64,000 nucleotides of DNA from Elephas maximus indicus (Eukaryota > Chordata > Mammalia > Proboscidea > Elephantidae), in NCBI RefSeq assembly GCF_024166365.1, contig NC_064820.1, positions 88,860,001 through 88,924,000 of the forward strand, given 5' to 3'. Below the pieces are notes generated by a model. That model saw only the letters and a program-made list of their open reading frames with translations. It did no database searches and was not told the DNA's origin. Positions within the stretch are counted from its first letter, which is position 1; each line of letters opens with the position of its first letter. Of the stretch, positions 32,447-42,497 are shown piece after piece. The translations under genes were made by a program, and so were the position numbers.

Positions 32447-35400
32447 TTATACTAGTGGTCTTATACAATATTTGTCCTTTTGCCTCTGACTAATTTCGCT
32501 CAGCATAATGCCTTCCAGGTTCCTCCATGTTATGAAATGTTTCAGAGATTCGTCACTGTTCTTTATCGATGCGTAGTATTCCATTGTGTGAATATACCAC
32601 AATTTATTTACCCATTCATCCGTTGATGGACACCTTGGTTGCTTCCAACTTTTTGCTATTGTAAACAGAGCTGCAATAAACATGGGTGTGCATATATCTG
32701 TTTGTATGAAGGCTCTTGTATCTCTAGGGTATATTCCTAGGAGTGGGATTTCTGGGTTGTATGGTAGTTCTATTTCTAACTGTTTAAGATAACGCCAGAT
32801 AGATTTCCAAAGTGGTTGTACCATTTTACATTCCCACCAGCAGTGTATGAGAGTTCCAATCTCTCCGCAGCCTCTCCAACATTTATTCTTTTGTGTTTTT
32901 TGGATTAATGCCAGCCTTGCTGGTGTGAGATGGAATCTCATCGTAGTTTTAATTTGCATTTCTCTAATGGCTAATGATCGAGAGCATTTTCTCATGTATC
33001 TGTTGGCTGCCTGAATATCTTCTTTAGTGAAATGTGTGTTCATATCCTTTGCCCACTTCTTGATTGGGTTGTTTGTCTTTTTGTGGTTGAGTTTTGACAG
33101 AATCATGTAGATTTTAGAGATCAGGCGCTGGTCGGAGATGTCATAGCTGAAAATTCTTTCCCAATCTGTAGGTGGTCTTTTTACTCTTTTGGTGAAGTCT
33201 TTAGATGAGCATAGGTGTTTGATTTTTAGGAGCTCCCAGTTATCGGGTTTCTCTTCATCATTTTTGGTAATGTTTTGTATTCTGTTTATACCTTGTATTA
33301 GGGCTCCTAGGGTTGTCCCAATTTTTTCTTCCATGATCTTTATCGTTTTAGTCTTTATGTTTAGGTCTTTGATCCACTTGGAGTTAGTTTTTGTGCATGG
33401 TGTGAGGTATGGGTCCTGTTTCATTTTTTTGCAAATGGATATCCAGTTATGCCAGCACCATTTGTTAAAAAGGCTATCTTTTCCCCAGTTAATTGACACT
33501 GGTCCTTTGTCAAATATCAGCTGCTCATACGTGGATGGATCTATGTCTGGGTTCTCAATTCTGTTCCATTGGTCTATGTGTCTGTTGTTGTACCAATACC
33601 AGGCTGTTTTGACTACTGTGGCTGTATAATAGTTTCTGAAGTCAGGTAAGGTGAGGCCTCCCACTTTCTTCTTCTTTTTCAGTAGTGCTTTGCTTATCCG
33701 GGGCTTCTTTCCGTTCCATATGAAATTGGTGATTTGTTTCTCTATCCCCTTAAAATATGACATTGGAATTTGGATCGGAAGTGCGTTAAATGTATAGATG
33801 GCTTTTGGTAGAATAGACATTTTTACTATGTTAAGTCTTCCTATCCATGAGCAAGGTATGTTTTTCCACTTAAGTATGTCCTTTTGAATTTCTTGTAGTA
33901 GAGCTTTGTAGTTTTCTTTGTATAGGTCTTTTACATCCTTGGTAAGATTTATTCCTAAGTATCTTATCTTCTTGGGGGCTATTGTGAATGGTATTGATTT
34001 GGTTATTTCCTCTTCGGTGTTCTTTTTGTTGATGTAGAGGAATCCAAGTGATTTTTGTATGTTTATTTTATAACCTGAGACTCTGCCAAACTCTTCTATT
34101 AGTTTCAGTAGTTTTCTGGAGGATTCCTTAGGGTTTTCTGTGTATATAATCATGTCATCTGCAAATAGTGATAACTTTACTTCTTCCTTGCCAATCCGGA
34201 TACCTTTTATTTCTTTGTCTAGCCTGATTGCCCTGGCTAAGACTTCCAACACGATGTTGAATAAGAGCGGTGATAAAGGGCATCCTTGTCTGGTTCCTGT
34301 TCTCAAGGGAAATGCTTTCAGGTTCTCTCCATTTAGAGTGACATTGGCTGTTGGCTTTGCATAGATGCCCTTTATTATGTTGAGGAATTTTCCTTCAATT
34401 CCTATTTTGGTAAGAGTTTTTATCATGAATGGGTGTTGGACTTTGTCAAATGCCTTTTCTGCATCAATTGATAAGATCATGTGGTTTTTGTCTTTTGTTT
34501 TATTTATGTGATGGATTACATTAATGGTTTTTCTGATATTAAACCAGCCTTGCATACCTGGTATAAATCCCACTTGATCAGGGTGAATTATTTTTTTGAT
34601 GTGTTGTTGGATTCTATTGGCTAGAATTTTGTTGAGGATTTTTGCATCAATGTTCATGAGGGATATAGGTCTATAATTTTCTTTTTTTGTAATGTCTTTA
34701 CCTGGTTTTGGTATCAGGGAGATGGTGGCTTCATAGAATGAGTTGGGTAGTATTCCGTCATTTTCTATGCTTTGGAATACCTTTAGTAGTAGTGGTGTTA
34801 ACTCTTCTCTGAAAATTTGGTAGAACTCTGCAGTGAAGCCGTCCGGGCCGGGACTTTTTTTTGTTGGGAGTTTTTTGATTACCGTTTCAATCTCTTTTTT
34901 TGTTATGGGTCTATTTAGTTGTTCTACTTCTGAATGTGTTAGTTTAGGTAGGTAGTGTTTTTCCAGGAATTCATCCATTTCTTCTAGGTTTTCAAATTTG
35001 TTAGAGTACAATTTTTCATAATAATCTGAAATGATTCTTTTAATTTCATTTGGTTCTGTTGTGATGTGGTCCTTCTCATTTCTTATTCGGGTTATTTGTT
35101 TCCTTTCCTGTATTTCTTTAGTCAGTCTAGCCAATGGTTTATCAATTTTGTTAATTTTTTCAAAGAACCAGCTTTTGGCTTTGTTAATTCTTTCAATTGT
35201 TTTTCTGTTCTCTAATTCATTTAGTTCAGCTCTAATTTGTATTATTTGTTTTCTTCTGGTGCCTGATGGATTCTTTTGTTGCTCACTTTCTATTTGTTCA
35301 AGTAGTAGGGACAGTTCTCTGATTTTGGCTCTTTCTTCTTTTTGTATGTGTGCATTTATTGATATAAATTGGCCTCTGAGCACTGCTTTTGCTGTGTCCC

Positions 35401-36262
35401 AGAGGTTTTGATAGGAAGTGTTTTCATTCTCGTTGCTTTCTATGAATTTCCTTATTCCCTCCTTGATGTCTTCTATAACCCAGTCTTTTTTCAGGAGGGT
35501 ATTGTTCATTTTCCAAGTATTTGATTTCTTTTCCCTCGTTTTTCTGTTATTGATCTCTAGTTTTATTGCCTTGTGATCTGAGAAGATGCTTTGTAATATT
35601 TCGATGTTTTGGACTCTGCAAAGGTTTGTTTTATGTCCTAATATGTGGTCTATTCTAGAGAATGTTCCATGTGCGCTGGAAAAAAAAGTATATTTTGCAG
35701 CAGTTGGGTGGAGAGTTCTGTATAAGTCAATGAGGTCAAGTTGGTTGATTGTTGTAATTAGATCTTCCGTGTCTCTGTTGAGCTTCTTGCTGGATGTCCT
35801 GTCCTTCTCCGAAAGTGGTGTGTTGAAGTCTCCTACTATAATTGTGGAGGTATCTATCTCGCTTTTCAGTTCTGTTAAAATTTGATTTATGTATCTTGCA
35901 GCCCTGTCATTGGGTGCGTAAATATTTAATATGGTTATGTCTTCCTGATCAATTGTCCCTTTTATCATTATATAGTGTCCTTCTTTATCCTTTGTGGTGG
36001 ATTTAAGTCTAAAGTCTATTTTGTCAGAAATTAATATTGCTACTCCTCTTCTTTTTTGCTTATTGTTTGCTTGATATACTTTTTTCCATCCTTTGAGTTT
36101 TAGTTTATTTGAGTCTCTAAGTCTAAGGTGTGTCTCTTGTAGGCAGCATATAGATGGATCGTGTTTCTTTATCCAGTCTGTGACTCTCTGTCTCTTTATT
36201 GGTGCATTTAGTCCATTTACATTCAGGGTAATTATAGATAAATAAGTTTTTAGTGCTGTCAT
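32447..36262 (-). CDS. ORF2: L1 ORF2 protein: endonuclease and reverse transcriptase
   Basis: A 1271-aa open frame (the human protein is 1275). It nicks target DNA and reverse-transcribes L1 RNA in place (target-primed reverse transcription), acting in the nucleus after assembly with L1 RNA in the cytoplasm. The AP-like endonuclease domain is about residues 1-240, with N14 in LNVNGLN, E43 in QETHL, GDFNTPL and SDHKAI. The reverse transcriptase has [36 protein letters not shown] and the catalytic FADD at residues 700-703. The C-terminal Cys-rich motif is C1128-x3-C1132-x7-H1140-x4-C1145. All expected catalytic residues are present and there are no internal stops. The start ATG has A at -3 and overlaps the stop of the upstream spacer ORF (ATGA). 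Confidence 0.97.
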   Translation of the reverse strand: MTALKTYLSIITLNVNGLNAPIKRQRVTDWIKKHDPSICCLQETHLRLRDSNKLKLKGWKKVYQANNKQKRRGVAILISDKIDFRLKSTTKDKEGHYIMIKGTIDQEDITILNIYAPNDRAARYINQILTELKSEIDTSTIIVGDFNTPLSEKDRTSSKKLNRDTEDLITTINQLDLIDLYRTLHPTAAKYTFFSSAHGTFSRIDHILGHKTNLCRVQNIEILQSIFSDHKAIKLEINNRKTREKKSNTWKMNNTLLKKDWVIEDIKEGIRKFIESNENENTSYQNLWDTAKAVLRGQFISINAHIQKEERAKIRELSLLLEQIESEQQKNPSGTRRKQIIQIRAELNELENRKTIERINKAKSWFFEKINKIDKPLARLTKEIQERKQITRIRNEKDHITTEPNEIKRIISDYYEKLYSNKFENLEEMDEFLEKHYLPKLTHSEVEQLNRPITKKEIETVIKKLPTKKSPGPDGFTAEFYQIFREELTPLLLKVFQSIENDGILPNSFYEATISLIPKPGKDITKKENYRPISLMNIDAKILNKILANRIQQHIKKIIHPDQVGFIPGMQGWFNIRKTINVIHHINKTKDKNHMILSIDAEKAFDKVQHPFMIKTLTKIGIEGKFLNIIKGIYAKPTANVTLNGENLKAFPLRTGTRQGCPLSPLLFNIVLEVLARAIRLDKEIKGIRIGKEEVKLSLFADDMIIYTENPKESSRKLLKLIEEFGRVSGYKINIQKSLGFLYINKKNTEEEITKSIPFTIAPKKIRYLGINLTKDVKDLYKENYKALLQEIQKDILKWKNIPCSWIGRLNIVKMSILPKAIYTFNALPIQIPMSYFKGIEKQITNFIWNGKKPRISKALLKKKKKVGGLTLPDFRNYYTATVVKTAWYWYNNRHIDQWNRIENPDIDPSTYEQLIFDKGPVSINWGKDSLFNKWCWHNWISICKKMKQDPYLTPCTKTNSKWIKDLNIKTKTIKIMEEKIGTTLGALIQGINRIQNITKNDEEKPDNWELLKIKHLCSSKDFTKRVKRPPTDWERIFSYDISDQRLISKIYMILSKLNHKKTNNPIKKWAKDMNTHFTKEDIQAANRYMRKCSRSLAIREMQIKTTMRFHLTPARLALIQKTQKNKCWRGCGEIGTLIHCWWECKMVQPLWKSIWRYLKQLEIELPYNPEIPLLGIYPRDTRAFIQTDICTPMFIAALFTIAKSWKQPRCPSTDEWVNKLWYIHTMEYYASIKNSDESLKHFITWRNLEGIMLSEISQRQKDKYCIRPLV

Positions 36263-36525
36263 TTTGATGCCTTTTTATGTGTGTTGTTGACAATTTCATT
36301 TTTCCACATACTTTTTTGTGTTGAGGCGTTTTTCTTAGTAAATTGTGAGATCCTCATTTTCATAGTGTTTGACTTTATGTTAGTTGAGTCGTTACGTTTT
36401 TCTTGGTTTTTGTCTTGAGTTATAGAGTTGTTATACCTTTTTGTGGTTACCTCATTATATACCCCTATTTTTCTAAGTAAAAACCTAACTTGTATTGTTC
36501 TATATCGCCTTGTATCACTCTCCAT
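36259..36525 (-). CDS. Small ORF in the L1 spacer, overlapping ORF2 start
   Basis: An 88-codon ATG-initiated frame in the 459-nt gap between ORF1 and ORF2. Its TGA shares bases with the ORF2 ATG (ATGA), the arrangement used for termination-reinitiation. The product is basic and polar (starts MESDTRRYR, ends THKKASK), with no signal peptide, membrane segment or domain that I recognise. In human L1 the spacer is only about 63 nt. It may be a chance frame in A-rich RNA rather than a protein gene; conservation in sibling copies would decide. The frame can be opened further with a non-ATG start, which I do not credit. Confidence 0.45.
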   Translation of the reverse strand: MESDTRRYRTIQVRFLLRKIGVYNEVTTKRYNNSITQDKNQEKRNDSTNIKSNTMKMRISQFTKKNASTQKSMWKNEIVNNTHKKASK

Positions 36526-36721
36526 ATGGCAGTTCAATGCCTCATGTATTTAGTCCCTCTTTTTGATTATTGTGATCTTTTACCTATTGACTTCCATGAT
36601 TCCCTGTTATGTGTATTTTTTTTTTTAATTAATCTTAATTTGTTTGTTTTTGTGATTTCCCTATTTGAGTTGATATCAGGACGTTCTGTTTTGTGACCTT
36701 GTGTTGTGCTGATATCTGATA

Positions 36722-37738
36722 TTATTGGTTCTCTGACCAAACAATATCCTTTAGTATTTCTTGTAGCTTTGGTTTGGTTTTTGCAAATTCTCTAAACTTG
36801 TGTTTGTCTGTAAATATCTTAATTTCGCCTTCATATTTCAGAGAGAGTTTTGCTGGATATATGATCCTTGGCTGGCAGTTTTTCTCCTTCAGTGTTCTGT
36901 ATATGTCGTCCCATTCCCTTCTTGCCTGCATGGTTTCTGCTGAGTAGTCAGAACATATTCTTATTGATTCTCCCTTGAAGGAAACCTTTCTTTTCTCCCT
37001 GGCTGCTTTTAAAATTTTCTGTTTATCTTTGGTTTTGGTGAGTTTGATGATAATATGTCTTGGTGTTTTTCTTTTTGGATCAATCTTAAATGGGGTTCGA
37101 TGAGCATCTTGGATAGATATCCTTTCGTCTTTCATGATGTCAGGGAAGTTTTCTGTCAGAAGTTCTTCAACTATTTTCTCTGTGTTTTCTGTCCCTCCTC
37201 CCTGTTCTGGGACTCCAATCACCCGCAGGTTATCCTTCTTGATAGAGTCCCACATAATTCTTAGGGTTTCTTCATTTTTTTTAATTCTTTTATCTGATTT
37301 TTTTTCAGCTATGTTGGTGTTAATTCCCTGGTCCTCCAGATGTCCCAGTCTGCATTCTAATTGCTCGAGTCTGCTCCTCTGACTTCCTATTACGTTGTCT
37401 AATTCTGTTATTTTATTGTTAATCTTTTGGATTTCTACATGTTGTCTCTCTATGGATTCTTGCAACTTATTAATTTTTCCAGTATGTTCTTGAATAATCT
37501 TTTTGAGTTCTTCAACAGTTTTATCAGTGTGTTCCTTGGCTTTTTCTGCAGATATCCTAATTTCATTTGTGATATCATTAAGCATTCTGTAAATTAGTTT
37601 TTTATATTCTGTATCTGATAATTCCAAAATTGTATCTTCATTTGGGAAAGATTTTGATTCTTTTGTTTGGGGGGTTGGAGAAGCTGTCCCGGTCTGCTTC
37701 TTTAAGTGGTTTGATATGGATTGTTGTCTCCGAGCCAT
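36722..37738 (-). CDS. ORF1: L1 ORF1 protein: RNA-binding chaperone
   Basis: A 338-aa open frame, the same length as human ORF1p. It coats L1 RNA as a trimer in the cytoplasmic ribonucleoprotein and has nucleic-acid chaperone activity. Residues about 45-145 form a coiled coil rich in heptad L/I/V (EELKKIIQEH, KINKLQESIE, RLEQLECRLGHLEDQG). An RRM-like domain follows (NLRVIGVPE). The C-terminal domain holds PRHIIIKLTKTKDKQKILKA, the conserved ARREWDDI with paired arginines, and YPAKLSLKYEGEIK. I chose the ATG at 37738 (G at -3, G at +4). An upstream in-frame GTG would add one residue. It ends about a dozen residues earlier than I would expect from human L1, ahead of an unusually long spacer. 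Confidence 0.95.
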   Translation of the reverse strand: MARRQQSISNHLKKQTGTASPTPQTKESKSFPNEDTILELSDTEYKKLIYRMLNDITNEIRISAEKAKEHTDKTVEELKKIIQEHTGKINKLQESIERQHVEIQKINNKITELDNVIGSQRSRLEQLECRLGHLEDQGINTNIAEKKSDKRIKKNEETLRIMWDSIKKDNLRVIGVPEQGGGTENTEKIVEELLTENFPDIMKDERISIQDAHRTPFKIDPKRKTPRHIIIKLTKTKDKQKILKAAREKRKVSFKGESIRICSDYSAETMQARREWDDIYRTLKEKNCQPRIIYPAKLSLKYEGEIKIFTDKHKFREFAKTKPKLQEILKDIVWSENQ

Positions 37739-37927
37739 CACTGGGAAACTAGTTTTTCCAGAAAATCCGCTAAAAAAAAAAACTGCAGTCAGATCCCTAT
37801 CAGAGTTCTCCCTTTGGCTCAGGCTATTCAGATGTTAATGAAGCCGCCTGGGAAGGGTGGGGGAGGGAACAGAGAGATAGGAGAGTAGCACCTCAGAATA
37901 TAGCCAGAGTTGCTTGTCTTGCTTGGA

Positions 37928-38680
37928 ATGACTGTTATATCTGAGATTCCCGCGGGCGCGTCGCCTATGTGTGCTGGCTGTGTGGAGATTGCCCCCGGGG
38001 GGTCTGGCCCGCTGGAGTCACGGTCAGATCCTCCGCTTCCAGCCCCACGCCCAGCGTCAAGGCTCCCCTACTGGGACGGTGCACTCTCAACTCCAAAATC
38101 AGTCGCTGCCTCCCGGGGACTTCTCGTCTCTCCAGCCGCGTGGCCGTGCCGCCCCCGTGAACTAGGTGGGCCCCCTCCCGGGGTTAGTTCAGATGGGTGG
38201 AGTAGCTCCCTGTGCTTGTGCCGCGACCGAGTGTCCTGGCTGGAACGCTGTTCTCCCCACTCCAATACCAGTCGCTGCCTCCCGGGGACTTCTCCTACCG
38301 GCTGCGTCCCACGCCGCCCGCGCGACCCGGCTGATCCCCTTCCCGGGGTTAGTTCAGGGGGTGGAGCAACTCTCCGTGTTTATGGCGTACCTGAGTGCAG
38401 TCCTAATCCCTGCGGGACGGTTCCCCGGCTCGGATGCTGCTCTTTCTGCTCCAAGATCAGTCACTGCCTCCCGGGGACTTCTCCTACCGGCTGCGTCCCA
38501 CGCCGCCCGTGGAACCAGCTGGTCCCCGTCCCGGGGTTAGTTCAGGGGGGTGGAGCAGGTCTCTGTGCTTGTGCCGTACCTGACTGGTACGCTGGCTCCA
38601 GGCTCTGGAAACAATCGCTGCTTCCCCGTATTAGTTCGTTCTCCGTCTCTAAATCTGTGTTTGTTGTTCAGGGTTCGTAG
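37928..38680 (+). CDS. Antisense ORF inside the L1 5'UTR
   Basis: A 250-codon ATG-initiated frame on the plus strand, antisense to the L1, lying entirely in the 5'UTR. It is rich in Pro, Gly, Ser, Cys and Arg and repeats a CLPGTSPTGCVPRRP motif because it crosses the tandem units. Its direction (toward the L1 5' end) is that of primate L1 ORF0, but I see no sequence similarity to claim. GC-rich DNA has few stops, so chance is a serious alternative. Confidence 0.25.
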   Translation: MTVISEIPAGASPMCAGCVEIAPGGSGPLESRSDPPLPAPRPASRLPYWDGALSTPKSVAASRGLLVSPAAWPCRPRELGGPPPGVSSDGWSSSLCLCRDRVSWLERCSPHSNTSRCLPGTSPTGCVPRRPRDPADPLPGVSSGGGATLRVYGVPECSPNPCGTVPRLGCCSFCSKISHCLPGTSPTGCVPRRPWNQLVPVPGLVQGGGAGLCACAVPDWYAGSRLWKQSLLPRISSFSVSKSVFVVQGS

Positions 38681-38759
38681 ATTGTTATGTATGTGATCGA
38701 TTCACTTGTTTTTCCGTGTCTTTGTTGTAAGAGGGATCCGAGGTAGCGTCTGCCTAGTC

Positions 38760-38771
38760 CGCCATCTTGGC
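38760..38771 (-). promoter_or_regulatory. YY1-like site at L1 5' end
   Basis: The minus strand reads GCCAAGATGGCGG about 8-20 nt from the element's 5' end, the position and core (CAAGATGGC) of the YY1 site that sets the transcription start in primate L1. Confidence 0.85.
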
Positions 38772-38779
38772 TCCGCCTC

Positions 38780-38794
38780 TTAAATTTCATTTTT
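38780..38794. repeat. L1 target-site duplication, right copy
   Basis: TTAAATTTCATTTTT, identical to 31424-31438. It sits directly beside the GAGGCGGAGCCAAG start of the L1. Confidence 0.95.
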
Positions 38795-39778
38795 GAAACA
38801 TATTTTCACTGGGCATTGAATTCTATGTTGATAGTTCTTTCTTTCAGTACTTTAAAGGTATGTCCGCATTGTTTACTGGCTTGCATAGATTCTGGCAAGA
38901 AGTCTGCTTTTATTCTTATCTTTATACCTCTATTTGTAATAATTTTTTTTTTCCTTTTAGCACTTTAGAGGTGTTTTGCCACTGTCTTTTATAGACTCTG
39001 TGGTTTCTGCTGATAAATCTGTGGGTGGTCGTTTGAATGGCTGTTGCGCTGCATTAAAGCCTCTTTTTCTCTAGGTACTTTTAAGTTTCTCATTGGTTAT
39101 CAACATGTGATTATCAGATGCCTTGTCTGGGTTTTCTTTATGTTTCCTCTGCTTGGAATTTGTTGAGACTCTTGGATCTCTGTGTTTATTGTTTTCAACA
39201 AATTTGAACATTTTTTATCTTTATTCCATCAAATGCTTTTCTGTCCTCCTCTTTGCCCCTTCTTCCGGGAGCGTAATTTTGTGTATTTTATTGCCCCAGA
39301 GCTCAGGGAGACCCTGCTTATTATTTCTACTCTTTTTCATGGTTTTGCTTCATCCAGGGTAGTTCCTACTGCCATCTCATCAAGTTTGCTGATATTTTTT
39401 TTCTGCAGTGTCTCATCCATCAGTTTCTTTTCCAAATACTATAGTTTTCATATCTAGAAATTCTATTTGGGTATTTTATGTGTTTTCCATTTCCTCATCC
39501 TCATGTTTCTGTTTCCTGTACTTTGTTGAACATAGTAAGCATATTTTAATAACTATTTTAATATCCTTGTGTGTAAATTTCATCATCCTCATTGTTTAAA
39601 TGTTTGTTTCCATTAATTAGATTTTCTCCTGGTTACTGATGACATTATCCTGCTTCTTTTCACCACTGATAAATTTTTATTAGATAAAGTTGTGAATTTT
39701 ACATTGCTGTTTGCTAGACTTTGTTGTATCCTTTAAGGAATATTTTTCTGGCATTCAGTAAAAACCAAAAAAAAAAAA

Positions 39779-39982
39779 AAAAAGAAAAACCCATTGCCAA
39801 TGAGTCAATTCCAACTCATAGCAACCCTACAGAACAGAGTAGAACTGGTCCGTAGGGTTTCTGAAGCTGTAACTGTATGGAAGCAGACTGCCACATCTTT
39901 TCTTTGTGGAGCAGCTGGCATATTCAAACCTCCAACCTTTTGGTTAGCAACGAAGAGCTTAACCACTGCACCACTAGGGCAT
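39779..39982 (-). mobile_element. AfroSINE, long form
   Basis: AACCCATTGCCAATGAGTCA, GAAGCTGTAACTGTATGGAA and GCACCACTAGGGC in reverse order. A-rich plus-strand start. Confidence 0.9.
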
Positions 39983-40054
39983 GTAGTCAAGTAACTTGAA
40001 ATTGGTTGAGTCCTTTCTAGTCTTGCTTTTAAGCGCTGCTTATCTATTGCCTAT

Positions 40055-40210
40055 TAAGTGGTGTAGTGGTTAAGAGCTCGGCTGCTAACCAAAATGTGGG
40101 CAGTTCAAAGCCACCAGCAACTCCTTGGAAACCCTATGGGGCAATTCTACTCTGTTCTATAGGCTTACTATGAGTCGGAGCTGACTCCATGGCACCCAAC
40201 AACAACAACA
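40055..40210 (+). mobile_element. PSINE, short form with ACAACA tail
   Basis: GTGTAGTGGTTAAGAGCTCG head, CAGTTCAAAGCCACC B-box region, and a CACCCAACAACAACAACA tail. The short body combined with the RTE-type tail makes it a useful intermediate. Confidence 0.9.
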
Positions 40211-41062
40211 GGGCAGGTCTAGAGCAACATTTAGTCTAGGGCTAATTTAGTCCTCCCTTCTGAGGACTCAACTCAATGCGCTTTGTATTATGAGATATTT
40301 CTACTCTAAACACTGCCGCAGAGTCGATTTCTACTCTAGCTGATAAAAACAAGAAATAGCCCAAGCCTTGTGTGAGCTCTTGAAATTGTTTGACTATCTA
40401 CTTTCTAATGGTTCTTTCCTTGATCTTGATTATTTGCCTTTCATGCCTGTATATATCAGTGCTAAGCCCAAGACCCAAGAGGATGCCTCTGTAGATCTCC
40501 GGATCTCCCTCTCTGCAGTTCCTTCCTCTCCAGTACTGTCTCATGTATTTTAATTTCCTTGACTTTCTCAAACTCTGATCTCTATCTCCTCATCTCACTG
40601 AGCACAGTATGCCGTATAAGTTCCCCTCCCTGTGATGTGACTTTGAAACTACCTACAGGTAATAAGTTCACCCCTGTTGTTTTCCTTTTTTCTGGGATAA
40701 TAATCCTGAGATTCCTGTTCTCCAATATTTTAAAATTGTTGTTTTATGTATTTAGTTACATTGTCTAATTGTTTAAGGTAAAAGGATTTTCTGGTTCCTG
40801 TTATTCCATCACGACCAGAAGCAGAGTTTACTATCATCTTCTGACAAGCAAAGAAAATTTAGTGAATGAGCAGATGCTAAGTGCACAGAATAACTGCAGT
40901 TTCCTTTGTTACCAGTGCTTGGATGAAACCCGGAGCTTGCTCCTGGCCTGACACTCAGGGCCATCCATCCACGTTCACCACCACATATGCTTGGACTGCC
41001 CCAAGGGCCTCTCCACCCTAACACCACACTCAGCAGCCAGCTTTTCTCAGCTACCTGACGTG

Positions 41063-41612
41063 ATGACCATGTTCCCATTGCAGCTGCCCCAGAACTACCA
41101 CCAGTACTACAGAAACAAAGAATTGGCCAGGTTTTCCTTCAGAATATCAAGAAACCAGACCTCAATGATGGGAGACCTGGATGATGGCAATGGAGTGTGC
41201 ACGAACCTAGAAAACGTGTGACTATGTCATTGCTAAAACTGTACAAAAATGACCCCCAGTTGTTTGACTTCATTGAGGCTCATTACCTGAATAAGCAGGT
41301 AAAATCCATTTTAAAAATGCATGAATATGTAATAAACTTGTCCAAGAGGTGATTCCAAAATCTGGTCTCCCAGTGTATCTGTTTGACAGGGACACTCTGA
41401 CGGACAGTAAAAACAAGAGTGATGATGCCTCAGTCTGGCTTCCCCATAGCCAACAGGGATGACTTCCCATGGGGAATAATGCAGTGCTTTCGAATTTCAG
41501 TAACCTTTCGCATTTCAAGCTTTACCAAAATGTCCAGCTCTTCTTCCTTCCTACATTTGCAATATTGCTTTTAAATTTAGTAATTTGGTACCTAAATAAA
41601 TAAATATCTATG
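41063..41612 (+). pseudogene. FTH1 (pseudogene): Ferritin heavy chain processed pseudogene, internally deleted
   Basis: An intronless, decayed copy of ferritin heavy chain, the ferroxidase subunit of the iron-storage shell. The start resembles the ferritin N-terminus (MTMFPLQLPQNYHQ at 41063-41104). The sequence then jumps, by deletion of roughly 70 codons, to a remnant of the ..QDIKKPD.. helix region (about 41140-41165), and later [19 protein letters not shown] and YLFDRDTLTDS. Frameshifts and stops (for example at 41219) break it. Downstream, TTCCCCATAGCC, GATGACTTCCC and AATTTGGTACC match the FTH1 3'UTR, which argues for an mRNA-derived copy. An A-rich end follows at about 41600. FTHL-type paralogues are a less likely source. 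Confidence 0.85.
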
Positions 41613-41678
41613 AAAAAAAATTTTTTAACTAATTAGTAGCAGAGGTTCTCAACTTTTATTTGGTAATTGGTTATTATT

Positions 41679-41797
41679 GCTGTTGTTGTTGTTAGGTGCC
41701 ATCTCGTAGCATCTCATAGTTCCGACTCATAGTGACCCCACATACAACAGAAAGAAAACACTGCCGGGTCTTGCACCAACCTCACCTATGTTGAGTT
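41679..41797 (-). mobile_element. RTE (BovB-like) 3' end, short
   Basis: The minus strand ends GGCACCTAACAACAACAACA; upstream it has GGGTCACTATGAGTCGGAAC and a GACCCGGCAGTGTTT-like block, matching the tail of 4188-4514. Confidence 0.8.
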
Positions 41798-42440
41798 GTG
41801 ACATGATTTTTTTTTTTTTTAATAAATAAATGTTATTCCATAGAGGCTTATGAGAGTAAAACACTTTAGAGTTCACTTTCAGGGACTAGGTTTTTCTCCT
41901 TAGTGTTTTCTCCTTAGTGTCTTAAATGCTGCTTTTTAATCCTTTAGACTTTTCTTAAATACAAATGATTTTTATCAAGTACATTTTATTGTGTTTCTTG
42001 TATGATTTTCCAGGTCTTATTTCATTATCTTGAATGTTTAACCTACTAAATTCACTCACCCATTGATAATCTTGCTTTCTAAGAACTATTAGATGGGCTA
42101 GAAGCTTTTGGGCCTCATAATAGTTCATTCTTAGAAACAGGAAGCACAACTTTGCCAAGATTAGACAAGTTCAAACACAAAAGGTTCAAGGCCAGTTTGA
42201 AACAGAAACCACAAATTTTGATTGGATCTAAACTTGGCAGTGTGAGACTCACATGAATTGTTTCTAGTATTATATAAAGACATATATATACAACCTAACA
42301 AAGGGAGACAGGGAAACCAGTTTAAACTAGCAGAACATTCAGAAACGGATTTAAAATTCAAGTTTGTTGTAGCGAACACGGCTCTGGAGGCCCCGAGTAT
42401 TATGTCCTGCCACTATGCCACTAACACACCTGTGGAGTAA
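41798..42440. other. Unassigned AT-rich sequence
   Basis: T14 at 41808. No gene or repeat recognised. Confidence 0.4.
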
Positions 42441-42448
42441 GTTAACAA

Positions 42449-42497
42449 AAGGAGAGGGGCTTTTGGAGAAAAAAAGGAGAGGGGCTTTTGGAGAAGT
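42449..42497. repeat. Two-copy 24-bp tandem repeat
   Basis: AAGGAGAGGGGCTTTTGGAG occurs twice in direct succession with an A-run between copies. Confidence 0.92.

Larger units (their letters stand above)
31439..38779 (-). mobile_element. Full-length young L1 LINE, both ORFs open
   Basis: A complete 7.3-kb L1 read on the minus strand: 5'UTR (38779-37739), ORF1 (37738-36722), 459-nt spacer, ORF2 (36262-32447), 3'UTR with poly(A) signal, and a poly(A) tail (the T run at 31434-31452). A matching 15-bp target duplication flanks it. The sense-strand target junction reads TC/AAAA, close to the L1 endonuclease preference. Both long frames are uninterrupted, which is rare and indicates a recent insertion. 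It lies inside an older L1/HAL1-like element of the same orientation. Activity cannot be judged from sequence alone. Confidence 0.97.
37739..38779 (-). promoter_or_regulatory. L1 5'UTR and internal promoter, CpG-rich with tandem units
   Basis: About 1040 nt; from about 37945 onward it is strongly GC- and CpG-rich, unlike the surrounding AT-rich DNA. Three tandem units of about 170-190 bp start near 38091, 38258 and 38449. Each has TGCCTCCCGGGGACTTCTC followed about 50-60 nt later by CCCGGGGTTAGTTCAG (plus-strand reading). A fourth, decayed start is at about 38610. Such tandem 5'UTR units can carry promoter activity, as in rodent L1 monomers, and are likely methylation targets. Confidence 0.88.
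38795..40835 (-). mobile_element. Old L1/HAL1-like element, right part to 5' end
   Basis: The plus strand continues the left part (31200-31423): TTCACTGGGCATTGAATTCT, GGCTTGCATAGATTCTGGCA, TCTGCAGTGTCTCATCCATC, and, near the 5' end, GTTCCTGTTATTCCATCACG followed by ACCAGAAGCAGA. Frames are decayed. Two SINEs (39779-39982, 40055-40210) are nested in it. Confidence 0.7.

Noticed and set aside
33189..35885. Several plus-strand frames of 70-146 codons
   Set aside because: They are antisense shadows of L1 ORF2.
37910..37927. Longer start for the antisense 5'UTR ORF
   Set aside because: The upstream start is TTG; I count from the first ATG at 37928.
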